Source of the DNA: Neopararhizobium haloflavum
Lineage (GTDB): Bacteria; Pseudomonadota; Alphaproteobacteria; Rhizobiales; Rhizobiaceae
Direction: 5' to 3'
DNA: 64,000 bases
NCBI RefSeq assembly: GCF_002750855.1
Contig: NZ_NWUC01000002.1
Location: 62,001-126,000, forward strand
Shown here: positions 61,112 to 64,000 of the stretch, piece after piece
Numbering within the stretch: position 1 is the stretch's first letter
Layout of the letters: each line of letters begins with the position of its first letter
The notes under the pieces: generated by a model
The model's input: the letters and a program-made list of their open reading frames with translations, nothing else
What the model was told of the DNA's origin: nothing
Databases searched by the model: none
Position numbers and translations under genes: made by a program

Positions 61112-62467
61112 ATGTTGGCACGGCGATCATTCCTGGCAGCGATCGGGAGCAGCGCGGCTTTCGCGTCGCTGCCGGCCCGCGCCCGCGAGCCGTTTACCAT
61201 CGTCGACCTTCGCGGCGCGATCGATGCCACGAGCGATGGCGTTCGAGCTGGCGCGGCCGACGATCAGGGCGCCATGATCACACGCCTGCTGGCGCGTGCC
61301 GCCGCTGCAGGAAAGCCGCTCTTCCTGCCGCCCGGCACCTATTTCGTTTCCGATCTCGAACTGGCGGACGGTGCGCGGCTCATGGGAGTCCCCGGCGCAT
61401 CGCGTCTCGTCTATTCCGGCCATGGCCGCATGCTGTTCTCAAACAGCGCAGGCACAGCGAGCCTCAGCGGCCTCGTCGTTGACGGGGCCAACCGGTGGCT
61501 GGCGGAGGAGACCGGCGGCATGGTGGATCTGCGGGGCGTCGAGCGGCTCGACATCGACGATTGCGAGTTGATCGGGAGCTTCGGCAATGCGGTCGCGCTT
61601 GAGCGCTGCGGCGGACGGATCACCCGCTCCCGCCTGTCCGGTGCGGCAGGGGTCGGGCTCTACGCGGTCGAATCCACCGGTCTTTCCGTGACCGACAATC
61701 ATGTCCTCGACTGCGCCAATGGCGGCATTTTGATCCATCGCTGGCAAACCGGCCCCGACAACTCCATCGTCACCGGCAACCGGATCGAGCGGATCGGCGC
61801 GTCCGACGGCGGCACCGGCCAGAACGGCAACGGTATAAACGTCTTTCGCGCCGCCAATGTCATGGTCGCCAACAACCACATCACAGACTGCGCCTTCTCC
61901 GCCATCCGCTCAAATTCCGGCTCCAACGTTCAGATCGTCGGCAATCAGTGCCTCAACTCCGGCGAAACGGCGCTCTACTCGGAATTTTCGTTCGAAGGCG
62001 CGATCGTCGCGTCCAATCTCATCGACGGGGCGGCCAAGGGCATTTCGATCGCCAACTTCAATGAAGGGGGGCGGCTCGCCACCGTTGCGAACAACGTCAT
62101 TCGCAACATTGCCGCGCCGCTTCCCTATTCCCCCGACGAGCCGAAGCTCGGCATCGCCGCCGAGGCCGATACGGTCATCACCGGCAATGTCATCGAAGCG
62201 GTGTCGGATTGGGGAATCATGGTGGGCTGGGGGCCCTATCTGCGCAACGTCTCCGTGACCGGCAACATAGTGCGTGATGTTCCGGTCGGCGTTGCCGTCA
62301 GCGTTGTCGAGGATGCGCAGCAAGCGCTGATCGCCGACAACGTCATTCAAGGGGCCTCAGGGGGCGCGGTCGTCGGTTTCCGCTGGGGGGAGCCGGCGAC
62401 CGCCGACCTGACATCGGGCGATAATCGCCATGCGCATCTCACCGTCAAGGGCAACCGCACCGCCTGA
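61112..62467 (+). CDS. Tat-exported right-handed beta-helix repeat protein (TIGR03808 type)
   Basis: The 451-residue protein has a twin-arginine signal (LARRSFLAAIGSSAAFASLP, cleavage near ARA). A body of parallel beta-helix repeats follows, with recurring N-[HR]-I and GN-x-[IC] steps (TDNHVLDCANGGILIHRW; VTGNRIERIG; VANNHITDC; ITGNVIEAVSDWGIMV). This matches the TIGR03808 family of Tat-translocated repeat proteins common in Rhizobiales, probably periplasmic and polysaccharide-related. AAAGG lies 7 nt before the ATG at 61112; an ATG at 61085 is less likely. Confidence 0.9.
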   Translation: MLARRSFLAAIGSSAAFASLPARAREPFTIVDLRGAIDATSDGVRAGAADDQGAMITRLLARAAAAGKPLFLPPGTYFVSDLELADGARLMGVPGASRLVYSGHGRMLFSNSAGTASLSGLVVDGANRWLAEETGGMVDLRGVERLDIDDCELIGSFGNAVALERCGGRITRSRLSGAAGVGLYAVESTGLSVTDNHVLDCANGGILIHRWQTGPDNSIVTGNRIERIGASDGGTGQNGNGINVFRAANVMVANNHITDCAFSAIRSNSGSNVQIVGNQCLNSGETALYSEFSFEGAIVASNLIDGAAKGISIANFNEGGRLATVANNVIRNIAAPLPYSPDEPKLGIAAEADTVITGNVIEAVSDWGIMVGWGPYLRNVSVTGNIVRDVPVGVAVSVVEDAQQALIADNVIQGASGGAVVGFRWGEPATADLTSGDNRHAHLTVKGNRTA

Positions 62468-62476
62468 AACGTCGGT

Positions 62477-63478
62477 TCAAGCTGCCAGCACATCGGCGAC
62501 GCGGATTTCACCCACCGGCGTTCCGTTCCAGTTCTTCAGCGTCTTTCCGGCGAGCTTTGACAGGGGCTCGCGCACGCTCTCGCCGCCCAGTTTGGCGAGG
62601 ATAGCGGCCACCATGGCTTCAGCGCCTCGCGTCGCGCCATCGTCGCATTTCAGGGCGATCGCAATCCCCTTCTCGGGCAGCGCCGCGCAGAAGACGCCCT
62701 CTGCGCCGGTCTTGGCGAACACCTTGCCCGGCGCGGCCTCCATCAGCTTCAGGCAGGCGCGACGGCTGCCCGAAACGTAGAAAGGTTCGGCCATGCAGGC
62801 CTCCATCAGCCGGCGCGAGGCCTTGGCGCGAGACCCATCAAGACCCTCTCCCGTCGTCATGCGGGCAAATCCGTGGGCGATATTGCGCAGCGGCACCGCA
62901 TAGGTCGGGATCGCGCAGCCATCCGTCCCGCAGATCTCGTGATCGAGCGGCCTGCCGGTCAGTGCTTCCATGACGCCGCGGATTTCCTTCTGGATCGCGT
63001 GGTCGTGGCCGACATAGCCTTTCGGATCGATGCCGGCATGAACCGCCGTGCAGACAAAGCCGGCATGCTTGCCCGAGCAGTTGTTGTGCAATGGTGTCGG
63101 CTCGATTCCCGAGCGCACCTGCTCGATCAGCACATGCTGGTCGAACGGCCAGTGGCAGCCGCATTCCAGCACCCCGGCGCCTTGGCCCGCTGCCGCCAGC
63201 ATCCGACCGGCCAGATCGACATGCGCCTCCTCGCCCGAGTGGGAGGCGCATGCCAGCGCCAGTTCGCGGTTGCCGAAGCCGTAGGCGTCGGCCGCGCCGC
63301 TTTCCATCAGCGGAAGGGCCTGCATCGCCTTCACGGCGGATCGCGGAAATACCGGTGCCTCGACATCGCCTGCCGAGAAGACGACCTTGCCTGCCCCGTC
63401 CACAGCAACGACCGCGCCGCGGTGCCGGCTTTCGACCTTGGTGCCGCGCGTGACCTCGACCAGAACCGGATTGGACAT
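62477..63478 (-). CDS. L-asparaginase, ReAV (Rhizobium etli type II) class
   Basis: The 333-residue protein contains VFPRSAVKAMQALPL, ACASHSGEEAHV, NNCSGKHAGFVCTA and EICGTDGCAIPTYAVPL. The Ser-x-x-Lys and SGEE/CSGKH blocks mark the rhizobial (ReAV) asparaginase class, unrelated to the bacterial type I/II enzymes and with serine-beta-lactamase-like folds. It hydrolyses asparagine to aspartate and ammonia in the cytoplasm. All motif residues are present. Confidence 0.9.
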   Translation of the reverse strand: MSNPVLVEVTRGTKVESRHRGAVVAVDGAGKVVFSAGDVEAPVFPRSAVKAMQALPLMESGAADAYGFGNRELALACASHSGEEAHVDLAGRMLAAAGQGAGVLECGCHWPFDQHVLIEQVRSGIEPTPLHNNCSGKHAGFVCTAVHAGIDPKGYVGHDHAIQKEIRGVMEALTGRPLDHEICGTDGCAIPTYAVPLRNIAHGFARMTTGEGLDGSRAKASRRLMEACMAEPFYVSGSRRACLKLMEAAPGKVFAKTGAEGVFCAALPEKGIAIALKCDDGATRGAEAMVAAILAKLGGESVREPLSKLAGKTLKNWNGTPVGEIRVADVLAA

Positions 63479-63536
63479 GAATTCGCCTTATGCTGATGAT
63501 GGGTTCGGTCCGTCTGATAGGGTTTTGACACGTCTG

Positions 63537-64000
63537 ATGCAACATTACGAAACGGCGGCCGAACCACCGGCCCTGGAAAGGGGTCGGCTGGCGCGCCATC
63601 TTCAACGTCTTGCCGTCACCATGCTGATTGTCTTCATCGCGCCGGCGCTCGCCTGCGCCGGGTGGTGGGCAAGCGTCGACCGGCCGGCATCCTGGCGGCA
63701 GGCCGTCTGGACGACGAGCGAAGTGCTGCCGCCGCCCGAAACGGTCCCCGAAGCAGCCGTCTACATCATGGCGGCCCGCACCGGCGGGATGAAGGGTGCC
63801 TTTGCCACCCATTCCTGGATCGTCACGAAACGCGAGGGTGAGCGCAGCTATCAGCGTTACGACAAGGTCGGCTGGGGCAGCCCGATCCGCACCAATGCCT
63901 ATCCTGCCGACGCCTTCTGGTATTCCAACCGCCCGGTCGTCGTCGGCAGCACCCATGGAAAGGCCGCAGAGACACTGATCCCCGCGATTGAAGATGCGAT
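63537..64000 (+). CDS. DUF3750 domain protein, N-terminal part (cut by window edge)
   Basis: From the ATG at 63537 the frame stays open for 154 codons to the right edge. The protein has a membrane segment at about 26-46 (LAVTMLIVFIAPALACAGWW) and then a DUF3750-type domain (ARTGGMKGAFATHSWIVTKR, YQRYDKVGWGSPIRTN, DAFWYSNRPVVVGSTHGKAA). The family is of unknown function. It is divergent from the asparaginase gene. Confidence 0.8.
   Translation, partial: MQHYETAAEPPALERGRLARHLQRLAVTMLIVFIAPALACAGWWASVDRPASWRQAVWTTSEVLPPPETVPEAAVYIMAARTGGMKGAFATHSWIVTKREGERSYQRYDKVGWGSPIRTNAYPADAFWYSNRPVVVGSTHGKAAETLIPAIEDA

Noticed and set aside
1-64000. CRISPR arrays, insertion sequences, tRNA and rRNA genes
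   Set aside because: No regularly spaced repeats, transposase frames, or cloverleaf/rRNA sequences were seen on reading both strands; a covariance search was not possible.

Overview
The window is 64 kb of GC-rich chromosome from an alphaproteobacterium, most likely a member of the Rhizobiales (Hyphomicrobiales). The evidence is a MucR zinc-finger regulator, the linkage of feuN-feuP-feuQ-like genes to cycHJKL (ccmIEFH) and degP, a seven-gene Mnh/Pha antiporter operon, a ReAV-type asparaginase, a two-subunit methylmalonyl-CoA mutase, many alphaproteobacterial DUF families, and a full gene transfer agent (GTA) cluster. Genus is not resolved. No rRNA, tRNA, CRISPR array, insertion sequence or integrase was found.

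Layout. 1-11842 (all minus strand): the 5' part of glnE, a histidine kinase/OmpR regulator pair, a DegP protease, the cytochrome c maturation genes ccmI-E-F-H, a surface-antigen-like lipoprotein, and a second two-component system with a small periplasmic protein upstream (feuNPQ-like). 11891-26484 (minus): an RcGTA-type cluster with genes in the canonical order g1 to g15 (terminase, portal, protease, capsid, connectors, tail, hub, peptidase, host-specificity protein), followed by a small holin-like membrane protein and an intrinsic terminator. 26496-33734: SoxR with its operator, a YcgN-family cysteine-cluster protein, a PBP1a-type peptidoglycan synthase, DUF1214/DUF1254 proteins, DUF2336 and DUF1491 proteins, and a peptidoglycan-binding membrane protein. 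33709-38756: a DivJ/PleC-like histidine kinase, DUF5330, SufE, DUF6456, a stand-alone DnaA domain IV protein, and MucR. 39119-45063: mnhABCDEFG. 45238-55704: MsrB, an unannotated 55-residue membrane protein, oligopeptidase B, a cytochrome c/c' pair, superoxide dismutase, a branched-chain aminotransferase, a haloacid dehalogenase, an L,D-transpeptidase, a HerA-like ATPase and a small DUF2267-like protein. 55718-64000: a DMT exporter, both methylmalonyl-CoA mutase subunits, an AbrB/Doc toxin-antitoxin pair with its operator, a Tat-exported repeat protein, asparaginase and a truncated DUF3750 gene.

Themes. Envelope and redox physiology dominate: CcmIEFH can mature the two c-type cytochromes encoded near 48.5-49.9 kb, while DegP, two PhoP/OmpR-type systems, the PBP, the L,D-transpeptidase and the peptidoglycan-binding protein serve the envelope. 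SoxR, MsrB and superoxide dismutase serve oxidative stress. The block containing the DivJ/PleC-like kinase, MucR, the DnaA-domain protein and CtrA-like sites is tied to cell-cycle control.

The most interesting unexplained items are in the GTA cluster. One is a 30-codon ORF with its own Shine-Dalgarno, coupled by ATGA overlaps between g7 and g8. The other is the GTA leader, where a consensus -35 promoter is followed by an intrinsic terminator lying inside a 23-codon leader ORF that runs into the g1 start, an arrangement that could attenuate GTA transcription. A nested inverted-repeat element at 35632-35725 is a third candidate.
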